A stretch of DNA of 64,000 bases from Ciborinia camelliae. Its lineage: Eukaryota > Ascomycota > Leotiomycetes > Helotiales > Sclerotiniaceae. The notes beneath the pieces are model-generated. The model did no database searches, was not told the DNA's origin, and saw nothing but the letters and a program-made list of their open reading frames with translations. Position numbers and translations under genes: made by a program. The stretch is from contig JANPYM010000008.1 of NCBI GenBank assembly GCA_025890175.1, positions 1,961,650 through 2,025,649 on the forward strand, given 5' to 3'. Of this stretch, positions 12,421-23,442 are shown one piece after another (the stretch's first letter is position 1; every line of letters starts with the position of its first letter).

Positions 12421-13030
12421 TTCATCCAATATCTACTATCTATCTAACATTGCACATCAACTTCCAAAAGAAGAAATGCGTACTATACCTATACCTAAAT
12501 AAAACAAAGCATCATGATATATAAAATAAAAATAAAAATAAAAATTAAATTTTTTATAAAAGGGGGGATCCACTCCACTCTATTCTACTCTATTCCAGCT
12601 ACTGCCAGAAAAAGCGGAGACCAGACTAACCAGCCCATCGAACGAGTATAAAAAAACCCAACATATATAATTCCCCAACCCAATAACCAGCCACTCATCA
12701 AGATGCCTCAACGAACTACCTGCCTGCCACTGACAATCAAGGACTGGGTTGGGCTGGGTTAGGTTGGACTGGGGATTCGCGCAGTTTGTTCAATCTCTAG
12801 GTAACCTACCTACCTACCTATACCTACTTAAAGATCAGATCAGATTACCTTACCTTTTATGGATTATCTGTAGGTAGGTACCTAGGTAGTGTAGGTAGTG
12901 TAGGTAGTGTAAGGATCTCCAAATCTCATCCACGAATTTCGTTTCTTGGGGGCGGGACGGGGCAGGACGGGACGGGACGGGACGGGTATTTTCTATAGGT
13001 AGCTGGAGATGTAATGACGACAACCAAAAC

Positions 13031-13064
<34 letters not shown>
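13031..13064 (+). repeat. (CAAG)n microsatellite
   Basis: Eight or so perfect CAAG tetramers. Confidence 0.95.
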
Positions 13065-13065
<1 letters not shown>

Positions 13066-13097
13066 CAAGATACACCTATTTGACGACAAACACGTTT

Positions 13098-13200
13098 GAC
13101 GATGACGATGGTGATGATGATGATGATGACGATGATGATGACGATGATGATGACGATGACAATGATAATAACAATGATAATGACGATAACGATAACAATA
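13098..13200 (+). repeat. (GAT/GAC)n trinucleotide tract grading into AAT
   Basis: Imperfect GAT/GAC trinucleotide repeat that decays into AATGAT and AACAAT units. In one frame it would encode poly-Asp, but no gene context supports translation. Confidence 0.9.
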
Positions 13201-13263
13201 ATTGTAATAATTATTTGATATAAAGTAAATAAAATAAATGAATTATATAGATCGAGAATAATT

Positions 13264-13391
13264 GGAATAGGTGATATATGGAATAGGTGATATATGGAAT
13301 AGGTGATATATGGAATAGGTGATATATGGAATAGGTGATATATGGAATAGGTGATATATGGAATAGGTGATATATGGAATAGGTGATATAT
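13264..13391 (+). repeat. 16-bp minisatellite, 8 perfect copies
   Basis: The unit GGAATAGGTGATATAT is repeated exactly eight times (128 bp) with no visible mismatch, which implies recent expansion or active homogenisation. Confidence 0.95.
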
Positions 13392-13659
13392 AGAAATGAA
13401 TGACAATATTTACCGACCTACCTACCCGGTATTTCCAGGACCAGGGTATACAAGCTCTGAGTAGCGAGAAGAGAAGAGAAGAGAAAAGAAAAGACAAAAA
13501 GAGAGATAAAAAACTCCGTCTGCGCTTCCAATAATCATTTAGCATTTAATGATTCATAGTAAGGCCCATGGCCTATGCCCCATAACCATTTAACCTAGTA
13601 CCTAACCCGAAAAGCAATCCAATGCAATCCAATGCAATGCCATAACATAACATAACCCC

Positions 13660-13675
13660 AACCCTAACCCTAACC
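13660..13675 (-). repeat. Short telomere-like (TTAGGG) tract
   Basis: AACCCTAACCCTAACC reads as TTAGGG repeats on the minus strand, the telomere unit of most filamentous ascomycetes. It sits among degenerate AACC/CATAAC units (13641-13697) just past the stop codon of the P450 gene. Only about two perfect units exist, so it is an interstitial tract and not a chromosome end. Confidence 0.7.
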
Positions 13676-13692
13676 ATAACCACCTACCAACC

Positions 13693-15407
13693 CTAACCAC
13701 CCACCTTCCGCATCCCACTTTGGGCATCCAAAAATCCCACGTGCACGCCCTGCCCCGGCTGCAACACGATATCGGCCTTCAGCCTCGGATGACCATGATC
13801 AACGACCTGCATGAAACCCTGGAGGCCATCGAAATTCTGCAGGAGGCGGACGATCGTATAGCCCATTTCCGTGAGGGCGAATTGTTGCCCGATGCAGATG
13901 CGCGGTCCGCCGTTGAAGGGTATGTACTGCCACGGTTTAGGTTGCCACGAGGACCAGCGGTCGGGATCAAATGCCATGACGTCGGGCGTGAGATCATCGC
14001 GCCGTTGCATGATGAGGGGGGAGTAGCCGATTGGCGTGTCTTTGAGGATTCCGATGGGGGAGAGGCCATCGGGACCACCGCCAAGGGGAAGCGTGGTGTC
14101 TTTGAGCGCGAGACGGACGTTGAAGGGGACGACGGGGTAGAGACGAAGGGTTTCGTGCATGACGTTCTGAGTTGATAAGTAAGGGATTTGAAATAAATAA
14201 ATGAGGACGTACCTGAAGGTATTTCATATCTTTCAAATGCTGATAAGTTGGGGCTTCCTCGAGACCAACTTTCGAGATAATTTCCTCGCGTAGCTTCTTG
14301 AAGACTTCAGGATGACGAGCGAGTTCGTAGAATGTCCATGAGAGAGTCGAAGCTGTTGTATCGCGACCGGCTAATAAAACTGCCACGAGTTGATCTCGAA
14401 GCACATTTCTATCACGAGTGTAGGAGGCTAATGCATGGAGAAAGGTATAACCTTCCTCGGTTTTCGTTTTTGTCGCTAATTCCTCGGGGGAAAGTCGAAG
14501 CGTATCTTCAATGAAAGGGGTAACGAATTCGTTGATAACCTTAAGACCCTTGTAGAATGATTTCCTTGGAACCAATCCGTTCAAAGGCCTAATTATCATA
14601 TTAGCGTCCATTGGTAGAAAGAGAGGCAAGAATACATACCCAGATCTGGCGATGATACTTTGCACCCTCTGAACTTCAGCGAAAGCTTCAGCGAATTCTC
14701 CCGGTTCCTCTAAACTTTCCACGCTGCGTCCCAACAAGAAATCTGTCGCGGCATCTAGAGTATATCTGAAGAACAAATCACTAACATCTATATCCTGACC
14801 CTGACTACCATCCCATTTTTTACCTTCCGTTTTGATTTTCCCGATTAAAATCTGCACATGTCTCTCGAAAGTATGCAAATCACTCACTCGATCTTTTATG
14901 AACTGCGGGCGTATCAATTGACGAGAATCATGCCATTGATCAAGATCGGTCGTAAAGATGCTATCACCAAGGAAATCCTTCCAATCCTTATGAAACGGTT
15001 TCCCTTTCCCATAATCCGTGAATTGAGTCGCAAGTATAGCTTTGATATTTTCCGGCTCTGCAGTAAAGACCGTTCGCTGTCCTCCTGGATTTGCCTCAAC
15101 GGTATAGCGGACGTCTTCGGTGTGAGTCCCAAAGAAAGCTTGCCATGCCTGAAGGTTTCGGTCGTGTAAACCGTGGTTGACTGAGCGCGCGATGAGGTCG
15201 AGATCTGGGGATCATTAGCAAGCTTCCCGGCGACGACAAATTGGAGGATTAATCTCTACCAAATGGAATCCATGTTTTTACTCTTCTCGCATGACCTCCA
15301 AGTGATCTAATCTTAAGCTCTTTTTGAACCAATTGAGTCACTTTAATCAAAGTAAAAATCACGACAAATGCCACTATGAGAGATTTTGTTGATATGCCTT
15401 CTAACAT
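13693..15407 (-). CDS. Cytochrome P450, CYP52-like (alkane/fatty-acid hydroxylase type), 520 aa
   Basis: Haem monooxygenase of the fungal CYP52-like group, whose known members omega-hydroxylate alkanes or fatty acids at the ER. The model has four exons, in transcript order 15407-15260, 15204-14640, 14588-14213 and 14166-13693; all phases join. Visible landmarks are an N-terminal membrane anchor (residues ~6-25), the I-helix AGRDTTAS (~310), the K-helix ExxR in HETLRLYP (just after the last intron) and FDPDRW. The haem-binding loop is FNGGPRICIGQQFALTE, with the Cys ligand near 452; its form is typical of CYP52-type enzymes. The third exon is set off by a 51-bp intron that is in frame and free of stops; splicing it gives better agreement with the family (ARSGPLNGLVP). 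Length is normal. The substrate is inferred only from family. The neighbour (GH20) is functionally unrelated. Confidence 0.9.
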
Positions 15408-16610
15408 GATTGATTAATCGATTTGAATGCGCCGTGGCAATATGATGATGAGAAGACGAGATGATGAAATGATGAAATGATAGAATGATGAAGAGAAGAT
15501 CATTCAGAACTGATAAAACAATAAATAGATAGATACCCTTATGATTTGAAACTCCGAAACCAGAAGTTGTTTTTATTTATACATATACATGGCAGTATCA
15601 TATTTGATCGAATAGCAATGGCAGGTATAGTCTATATACCTAGGTAGGGAGTCTTTGTTACCTACCAATACATGATCCATTGGTATGATGGATTGTCGCA
15701 GAAATGGGGAGGAGAGGCTTGAGTGTTCGGATGAATGGTTACCAGAGACCTTGTCGCATTTGACAAATGCGTAAGCTACCTAGTTCCGATCCCAGCGGAG
15801 GTGGGGTAGGGTCGGGTCGACGGGATTTCCCTTAGGTTTTCATCACTTTCAACCTAAGGGTCTGTCTCCCATGCGACTTGTGACTTGTGACCAGTGACCG
15901 GTGACTAATGATTTACAATCTTTGGCTCCCGTCATGATAATGGAAATAATTGATACCAGAGAATCCATCCATAGAACAACTGAAGAAATCCTTGGATAAT
16001 TCCATCCGCTTGTGTAATAAAATGATATTCCAAGGTTTTGGGAGCCCTGGAGGCTTTGAAACATCCATCCACATGAAGGCTCCAGCTTTCTTTGAAGATG
16101 ACCGAGGGTTCACATGCAAGATAATGGCGATCCGGGGTACAGTACCTGGTAGGTAAAATCATCCATGGTTCGGTGACCCATCTATAAGGCTACTATTTCA
16201 GTTTCAATTCCAACCTAATAAGTAACCACCTTCCGAGTCGGGAATTATTATAAAAAAATTGACTTTGGCGCATGGGTATCAATACCTACCTAGGTAATGA
16301 TATCATGTAAATCATTGATCTGCGTACCTAACCTAGTATGTATATCAATAGGTCTTATTAAACTTTCACATCCATGGAGATTAATAATAATATTGAATTT
16401 CTATGAAAAATCTTTATTATGTGAATTCTATCACTAGGTAATCTATGTGCATTTGGAGGTAGATGTAATAAGTAAGTAGGTAGGTAGGTAGAGATCAATG
16501 TAAAAAAAACATTAATATCCAATGCTCCAAACTCCATCCTAAATGCCAATCCAATTGCGATTATTTTCATAACTTCCTGTAAACGATTCGAAAAACCACC
16601 ACCACCCACA
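15408..16610. other. Intergenic between the GH20 3' end and the P450 5' end
   Basis: No gene recognised. Contains the hairpin described at 15829-15860, tandem GTGACTT/GTGACC-like units at 15877-15908 and TACCTAGGTAGG motifs (15638-15648, 16284-16296, 16475-16490). Confidence 0.4.
15829..15860. repeat. Perfect 10-bp inverted repeat
   Basis: CCCTTAGGTT (15829-15838) and AACCTAAGGG (15851-15860) flank a 12-base loop. It lies about 420 bp upstream of the P450 start codon. It could be a binding site, a small hairpin or a relic; nothing decides among these. Confidence 0.6.
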
Positions 16611-18466
16611 TTACAATGAGCATTCCGTGGAGTTGAGTTGGGTGCAGAAAACCATTTGGACGGGTCCGGATTGGATTCCCATCAGTCGCATGTGCTCGTT
16701 GAATTCGGGCAATCGGTTGCCTGCGTCGAGTTGACTTCGGTTCTGTCCAGTGACTGGATCCTTGGCTCCTGACCACAAGACTTCGGCCGCGGCAGCTCCT
16801 CTTGGCCATACCATGTCATCAAGGTTCGTTGGATCGGTTTGCTCGGACCAGATGTGGAACTCTCCGCCAACCACCAAGTGAGTGGAATTTTCTGGTACGC
16901 CAGCGAGAGGATCGTAAGCATAGACTAAGCGCCAGCTCTTGGTAGGTGAACAGTAATCGTTGTAGGGATAATATTGCTTGGAGGATGCGCCTGGTGCGAA
17001 GTTGAGCCACTGTCCTTTACCGCAATCGAGATACTAGAAATTTGTCAGCGCATGACCTGATTGAGTTAAGGAATTATACATACCCAGAAGTTGTAGTTGC
17101 CAGCAATAGTTTTGTGTCCAGCAGCGGCGATCTGGGCGACCGAGGCATCACTGAGCCATGATTGAACAAGGACATCAGATCCCAAGGTGAGGTTCCATGT
17201 TGTGATCATTTCTTCCCATACCATTGGTGTAAGTCCAGCAGCTCGAATTTGCTTGTGGTTTCTGTCCACGAACGCCTGGATCAAGGGTTTGAGAACTTCC
17301 GTATCGTTTGATTGAACAGAAGGGTCCAACAAATAAGTCTGGACATTAACTTCGTCTCCACCAGTGTGAAAGTATGATGAGTATGGAGAGACTCTAGGAA
17401 GAAGATCATCAAACAACTTCTCCAGGAATGCTGGTACAGCAGAATCATTAAGTCTCAATGATCCACAAGGAGGTTCAGCACAGTAGGTAGACCAGGGTTC
17501 GGCATTGAAGGCGGCCATGAGCTCAGGGTGAGAATATCCAATGGAGCTTGTGTGACCAGGCATATCAATCTCCAAGATGACTTGGAGACCAAGGCTAGTG
17601 CCATATTCTTGGATCTCCTTAAGGTCACTGGGAGAATAGGACAATCCGGTTTGGTAAGCACCCATCTTGGATAATTCAGGTAATGCTGGAATGTCCAAAG
17701 GCCAAGACTGAGCGTCGGTGATGTGCAAATGAATGACGCTGCTTTTGGCGTAATGGAGGGCCAACATCGTTCTCTTAATGTCCTCGACAGGATACCAATT
17801 TCTGGAGATATCCATGTTCAGTCCACGGTGTGCAAATTTTGGTGCATCGTAAATTGTGACTGGGGCCAATTTCGTGTAGACACCAGCTCCAGAAACAGAA
17901 TGAGTGTAGAAAAGTTGTGTAAATGTTGTCAGTGCATGAAGGATACCAATAGATGAGGGAGCGGTAATGGCGGCCTTTCCATCGGTAGTGATTGTGAGGT
18001 TGTATGACTCGTCCACCTGACCGGCCACAGGCTTGAATGTGGAGGAGTTGTCGCATCCGGTTTGGGTAATGAGGATTTCGGAAACGTAGGTTTTGGTCGA
18101 GGTAGCCGACGGTTCAATTTGGGACAAGGTGTTTCGTGGATAGAATTTCCATGGTGTTAAACCCTGATGAAAGATCTTGTTCATGGCTCGAGTTACAGCT
18201 TCAGAAACAATTTTCTTGGGGGTTGTGACATTTCCAGTATAGCCACCAGTGGAATCTCCTACAAACTGTATAGAAAGCGCTTTGTCAGTATTCATATCAA
18301 CAATTTTTGAGGGGATTGATCTTACCACGCTGCCATTGTAAGTAACCTTCACGTTCGTATCAATCCACAAAACATCAGTACCATTTGTGTACGAGACAGG
18401 CTTAGGCCAAATAGCTAAAGCAGAGGAGACCAAAGCAGATATTAGAAAGGTAGACGATAACATCAT
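16611..18466 (-). CDS. Secreted beta-N-acetylhexosaminidase, GH20, 581 aa
   Basis: Exo-hydrolase that removes terminal GlcNAc/GalNAc from chitin oligosaccharides and glycans, acting outside the cell. Exons in transcript order are 18466-18326, 18265-17084 and 17033-16611. An N-terminal signal peptide is evident (MMLSSTFLISALVSSALA, cut before IWPKP). Next comes the family N-terminal domain with the IWPKPVSY opening, then the TIM barrel. The barrel shows RGLNMDISRNWYPVEDIKRT, HLHITDAQSWPLDIP, LEIDMPGHTSS and the catalytic HTGGDEVN (Asp-Glu near 349-350), followed by PMVWEEM and a C-terminal LWSG segment. Length is normal. The first intron (60 bp) is in frame and stop-free, so retention would add 20 residues near the N-terminus. 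Several N-x-S/T sites fit a secreted glycoprotein. Role in chitin turnover or nutrition is inferred. Confidence 0.93.
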
Positions 18467-18556
18467 TATAAATGTACAATCGAATTATGTAAGTTTGTAA
18501 ATCAGACCTCTATGGAAAGATGTCGAAAAGCAGAAACATAGATGGGAAAGTGTAAA

Positions 18557-18563
18557 TTATATA
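18557..18563 (-). promoter_or_regulatory. Candidate TATA box of the hexosaminidase gene
   Basis: TATATAA on the minus strand, 91-97 bases upstream of the GH20 start codon. Position and sequence fit a core promoter; no transcription start is known. Confidence 0.4.
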
Positions 18564-18882
18564 GACTTGTGAAGAAGAGTCAATAAGAGTATGCCAAGCC
18601 CCTTTAAACATTCACACTAGATGGTCATACGCTAGGTGGACCGTGGCTCAGTAAAATAAACGAATGTTTTGCAGAATTGGTTGCAATACATCCACAAGGA
18701 TTCAGGAAGACCGCAGGAATATGAACCCAGGGATTGGGCGGCGTAAAATCTCAGAATAGAGTTCGGGGGCAATGAAAGTTGGTTTTTCATAAGCCTTAAA
18801 GGCTTAAACTACCAAATAATATGACGAGAAATGGTTATGCAGAATGATTATGCACGTAGCCCAACCAACCACCCTGATGTTC

Positions 18883-19031
18883 CAACTGGCTATCCGGTTG
18901 TAGTAATAATTGACATTCACTGCGGAGAACTCGATGCGAGTCATGCAAGGCCACGAGGCCAACAATCTAGCTTCCGTAACAGGACGTTACGGTAAACGGC
19001 TCAAAAAGCCGGGGAGGAAACAGTGCGATGT
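18883..19031 (+). other. Compact multi-hairpin element, candidate structured RNA
   Basis: An isolated hairpin CAACTGG/CCGGTTG (18883-18900, one G-U) is followed by a closing helix made of ACAT+CACTG (18913-18922) and CAGTG+ATGT (19021-19031). Within it lie four short hairpins: ACTCG/CGAGT (18929-18941), GGCC/GGCC (18949-18960), CCGTAAC/GTTACGG (18974-18992) and CGGCT/AGCCG (18997-19011). The multi-branch layout and higher G+C content stand out from the AT-rich flanks. GATATAGTCTC (19032-19042) resembles the 3' strand of P7 in group I introns, but I found no convincing partner strand. Strand is arbitrary. No family is recognised, so this stays a candidate. Confidence 0.5.
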
Positions 19032-20706
19032 GATATAGTCTCTTTCGTGGAGTACTTTCGTACCGTAGCTCGCGGATGGAGTATATGAATAGTAGAGTAG
19101 ACTAAGAAGAAAATGTCCCCATTAATATGTTATCTGATCACGTCGCCCTCCATCGGATTGATGCATCTGCACGATAAAATGGATGTGGATGGATTTGGTT
19201 ATGGGTACGGGTACATGCTATGAAATACGGACTGGGTGTTGTGGTATTGTGCGGCGAGGTGGTATTGTTGGATGGTGGTATTGTGATAATTGTGATGTAT
19301 ATTGGAGGGGAAAGGGGGGGAAAACCAACCAAGCTTGCTTACCTCAGGAATCATAACTCAGAATCTCGCAAGTTTATGCTACACACAGCAGTATAACCTA
19401 CTACCTCCAGCTAGGTATTATCCATAGACCAGAGTGACTACCTAGGTACGTACACTCATATATTGCCCGAAATTACTAAAAGTAGATTTGATATGCTGGT
19501 TTTCTTTGGTTACCCGCAATCTCTCCATGCGGCGCGTTGGAGGGGGCTCGCTCAATGGGAGGCTGGAAGCGAATTTGGAAAGTTAAAAATGGTATGTTAA
19601 TATGCAAGTAAAGGTTAAAAAAGGATGGATCAAGGATAGGGATGACGATGGGATGATGGGAAATACGAAATAACATGCATGTCAGCAATTAGACTCTAGA
19701 GGCTGTGACTCCCGTGAGATTTGTTAGACATGATACAACATATACAAAATTCAATGATGTTTCATATTCCAACAAAAGAATAATAAGGTAAGGCCCGTAA
19801 GGGTTAATAAGACGACAAACCTTATTACAGTGCCGTAATTAAGTGTGAACGGAGTAGCCGAGTTGATAGGTGTGTAGTAGGTGTATTAGATAATACGGTG
19901 CTTTTGTCACTTGTTGGTTGAAATTCAGAGACAATTGATATATAATTGATTCTATTCAATTTTCTAGATCTTTGTCTTCGTTCTTTATCTTGGTGGCTGG
20001 ATTTGAATCATCCGTAGACCGTGATTATTGAGGTCAAAATTGTCCACTAGTACCTACCTAGATAGGTTAAAACTTAAAAGACCAGCTTTAAGTTCCATGG
20101 CAAGGCAAGGTTGCTTTAACAGAAGTACGAAATATATACTATCAGTGCATGGATACTCAATTAGTTGATCAAGATGCAAGTGTCCGTTTTCCCCGCTTTC
20201 GAAAAGGGTCGAGTACCCCGGAGGTAGGCAGAGGTAGAGGGCTAGAGGTAGAGTACGGTAATACCTAGGTACATACAGTACGTCAAATGCGATCAAAGAA
20301 CCGACAATCAATCTTAGACCACATAGGTAACTGATCAAATAACTGACCAAATAACTGGAACCCCCAATCTTCGATACTGAACCCTTTACTACTCCTTGAC
20401 TTACTACTTCTTGATAGAGATCACGATGTCAAAGATCACGAGTTCGGAGGAGCTTGGAAAGTAAGTCAGGTGAGCCCAAAATATATCTATAATACTCTTA
20501 ATACAGTCTTAATAGACATTTAGATTTTTCAACATAAGTTAATAACACTCTTATATGGTCTAAATGGAACGCCTAGATTTTTTAAAAAGGGTTAAAAAAA
20601 CAAAGAATGATGTAACTACCTATCTATATATCAAATGTACTTAAAGAGTATATAGAATAACATTAAACTGATTATAGAAATGTCTAATGAAAATACTTCC
20701 AAAAAT

Positions 20707-20766
20707 GGCTGGAGATAGGGCTGGCATAGAACATGATCAGAATGGTTCCAGCCACTATCCCCAGCC
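20707..20766. repeat. Imperfect 18-bp inverted repeat
   Basis: GGCTGGAGATAGGGCTGG (20707-20724) is nearly the reverse complement of CCAGCCACTATCCCCAGCC (20748-20766). Each arm also contains a direct GGCTGG duplication. It lies about 360 bp before the NAB2 start. Confidence 0.6.
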
Positions 20767-21127
20767 ACTCATGATAGGTGACATACTATGACTAACCCTA
20801 TGCGGCTCAGTCATGCCTTAGGCAAACTCTGTTGTTACGTAAGGAAGGTAAATTGACAGGGTTCTTTGAGGTTCTTGATCTTTCAAGATCTTTATTCTAT
20901 CAACCTCCTACCATCTTCTTTTCCACACCGTACACTCACATCTACACAATCTTATCAAACATTATAAACAATTCGACCACCATCAAAAGAACAACTCTCA
21001 ACTTGTTTTGACCCCTTACAAGATTCCTGCAGTTCGCCGCCGCCCTCATTTCAGTTGAGAGCTAAAGAAGCTCAAGCATTTGAAAGCCTCACCTTTGATA
21101 GACAAAGAAATCGACGAAATTTAAAAG

Positions 21128-22712
21128 ATGCCTGTCGAAGTTGTCTTGGATTCGCCCCTGGCAAATGCGCTCAACGCTTCCATTCAACCAAAGCTTGTAG
21201 AAGTAGGATGGAGTACTGGTGGCGCCGATGACTCTGCGCTCTCCGAATATATTATCCTCATGTTGGTGAACGGAAAGACTCAAGAACAAATAGCTGCGGA
21301 ATTATCAGGCGACCTTCTAAATCTTGGGGATGATGATCCGGGAGCAAGAGATTTCTCGCAGTGGCTGTTTGACCAGGTTGGATCATTAAATTCACAAGTT
21401 AGCGGTGGAGGATTTCAAGATACTGGTGCAGAGACTGGACAAGCTCAGTTTGGAGATTCAAATGTTTCGCAGGATGCGGATATGAATGATGCTTCAGAGG
21501 TGGGAGATGTAAATGTGTATGCAATAATTTTCTCAACACTTCCAAAATCTGAAATATTTTCCCCAGATCTGAAAACTAACAAATTACAGACCAACAGGTC
21601 CCAAATCAATGAGAAATGGAAGTGGTAGTATTAGTCGTCCACGGGATAAGCGTATGCTGAACCAGTTAACAAAGGCGATGGATCGCACGCCTGACGCCGC
21701 TCTCCATCGCGTTCGACCTCAATCGGGAAATGAACGAATAAATACACATGCGCGAGGACCCCCGACAGGACCAAGAGGATCTGTAAACATCCGAGGTGTT
21801 GCTCGTATGCAAAACGGGCGCGGACATGGCGGCATGGGAGGTATGCCGATGCAACATGGCGCCGCGCAAAATATCATGGGCATGTCTACACAACAACAAC
21901 TCGAACTATATGCTATGCTTGAGCAGCAATCGAGAATGATGGCACAGATGTTTACTCCACAACAACAGCAGATGATGGCACGAGGAGGTCATGGCATAAA
22001 CTCTGGATTCCCGGGACAAGGCAGGCCTTTACATGAGCGAATGCAACATCCTAACCGACCACAAAATAATGGATTTCAGAAACGTCAGGACCAACAAGCA
22101 CAATCTCAAAACGACAACTCGATGGATGTTGAGATGTCTTCTAGTGACAAGGCCGATAGTATTTCCCCAGACACCACATGCAGGTTCAACTTGACTTGCA
22201 CAAACAAGGATTGCAAATTCGCACATCAATCTCCAGCAGCTCCCCCAGGAACGGCCATCGATGTTGCAGATATTTGTTCTTTTGGCGCAGCTTGCAAGAA
22301 TCGAAAATGTGTGGGACGACATCCATCCCCAGCCCAAAAGATTGCACATCAAACCACACAAGACTGCATATACTTCCCAAATTGTAAAAATGCCAACTGC
22401 CCCTTCCGACATCCCACAATGCCATTATGCCGAAACGGCGCCGATTGCACAACACCAGACTGCAAATTCACGCACGTCAAGACTATGTGCAAGTTTAATC
22501 CTTGCTTAAATCCGACATGTGCATTCAAGCATGTAGAGGGCCAGAAGAGAGGAAAGTTTGATGATAAGGTATGGGTGGCAGATGGCACGAAGGAGCATGT
22601 CAGTGAGAGGAAATTCGTGGATGATGAAGGAAATGAGGAGTTGATTGTTCCTGGAGGAGCATCAACAGATACAGGAGCAGGAACAAATGGTGATGCAGAG
22701 ATCGCCGGATAG
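21128..22712 (+). CDS. NAB2: Nab2-type poly(A)-RNA-binding CCCH zinc-finger protein, 503 aa
   Basis: Nuclear poly(A)-RNA-binding protein that, in yeast, controls poly(A) tail length and mRNA export. Exons are 21128-21516 and 21590-22712 (GT-AG, phase checked). The N-terminus (residues ~5-85, LANALNASIQPKLVEVGW...FSQWLFDQV) matches the PWI-like helical fold of Nab2, which docks on the nuclear pore protein Mlp1. The middle is basic, Gly/Met-rich and Gln-rich (QQQLELYAMLEQQ). Residues ~327-445 hold five CCCH fingers of the C-x5-C-x4/5-C-x3-H type: CRFNLTCTNKDCKFAH, CSFGAACKNRKCVGRH, CIYFPNCKNANCPFRH, CRNGADCTTPDCKFTH and CKFNPCLNPTCAFKH. The last has slightly shorter spacing. The assignment is strong. 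An acidic Gly-rich tail follows the fingers. Confidence 0.9.
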
Positions 22713-23442
22713 ATGGTGTGAAGATTTCTACGGGTTCCGGGTGGAGGATGGTGATGAAAAAATTTGTACAACATGCAAAAGGCGTGGGGGGGAGATTATA
22801 ATCAGGCGTTTTATGGATAAGGGAATCGTGTCTGGATTCTCGGATATATCTTGGTTGGGCACTCATAATGAAAAGCTGGTCACAGCAAAATCAACTTACG
22901 TAGATAGAATGGATTGTTGCATCCACGGCACCCCAGAGCAAAAAGTCTCTGGGGCTTAGCCGAAACAGAAAATCCCTTGGGTCTTGCATTGCTTGTGATG
23001 TGAACTTACAATCCCATGCACATGATGGAGCTCTACCTGTATCAAAATTTGCCATAGCTTCAATCGCGTGGACCTTGCCCTTGCTTGGCTTTAGAGAAAG
23101 CAGCGTTTTGAGTAAGTAGAATTTGACATTGAGAACATTCAAAGATTCGTTCGATAGGATGAAGATAATTACAGAATGAAATGTACCTACCTACCTACCT
23201 GGGTAGATACGTTTTACCTATTATTATACTTGATGGTGGATTCTGTTTGTTCCTGGCCGAAGCATAGCGCTTTGCGGGGGAGGGGCAGATGGATATACCT
23301 AAAATACCTACCTATGCTTTTAGAGCTTGTGCATACGGTGCCATTGTAAGCGAAACTGCGCAACAATTCATCCGAACATAGGTAAGTAATAATTTCAAGT
23401 TGTGACAGTCCTACAAAACATCAACAAATACAAATAGAGATA
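22713..23442. other. Intergenic NAB2-HEM14
   Basis: No gene recognised. A TACCTACC run with a TGGGTAG end lies at 23186-23206. Confidence 0.4.

Larger units (their letters stand above)
10092..13692. other. Gene-free, simple-repeat-rich spacer
   Basis: 3.6 kb with no recognisable gene. It is crowded with microsatellites and minisatellites, listed separately, plus AAAATG repeats (10496-10518), TA/GTAT repeats (10545-10582), purine-rich GGGGAGAGG tracts (10800-10865), ATTAGC hexamers (12322-12350) and several TACCTACC motifs (12800-12830, 12870-12890). Confidence 0.6.
18467..21127. other. Gene-free spacer with structured element
   Basis: 2.7 kb without a recognisable ORF. It carries the multi-hairpin element at 18883-19031, an inverted repeat at 20707-20766 and an AT-rich tract at 20480-20700. 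The 20880-21127 segment is C/A/T-rich, like other gene leaders here, and is likely the NAB2 promoter and 5' UTR. Confidence 0.5.

Noticed and set aside
13014..13406. ORFs on both strands through CAAG, GAT and 16-bp repeats
   Set aside because: Translations are pure repeat products (poly-Asp, Ile-Val, YHLFHISPIPYITYS units) with no non-repeat coding context.
13720..14175. Plus-strand 151-aa ORF across the P450 3' half
   Set aside because: Shadow of the haem-binding exon on the other strand.
18960..19040. Group II intron domain V-like GAGCCGT on the minus strand
   Set aside because: The 3' half does not pair as domain V requires, and group II introns are not expected in nuclear spacer.
18883..19042. 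Calling the multi-hairpin element a group I intron
   Set aside because: Only a P7-like 3' string matches; the pairing 5' P7 strand and a clear P3-P4-P6 core were not found.
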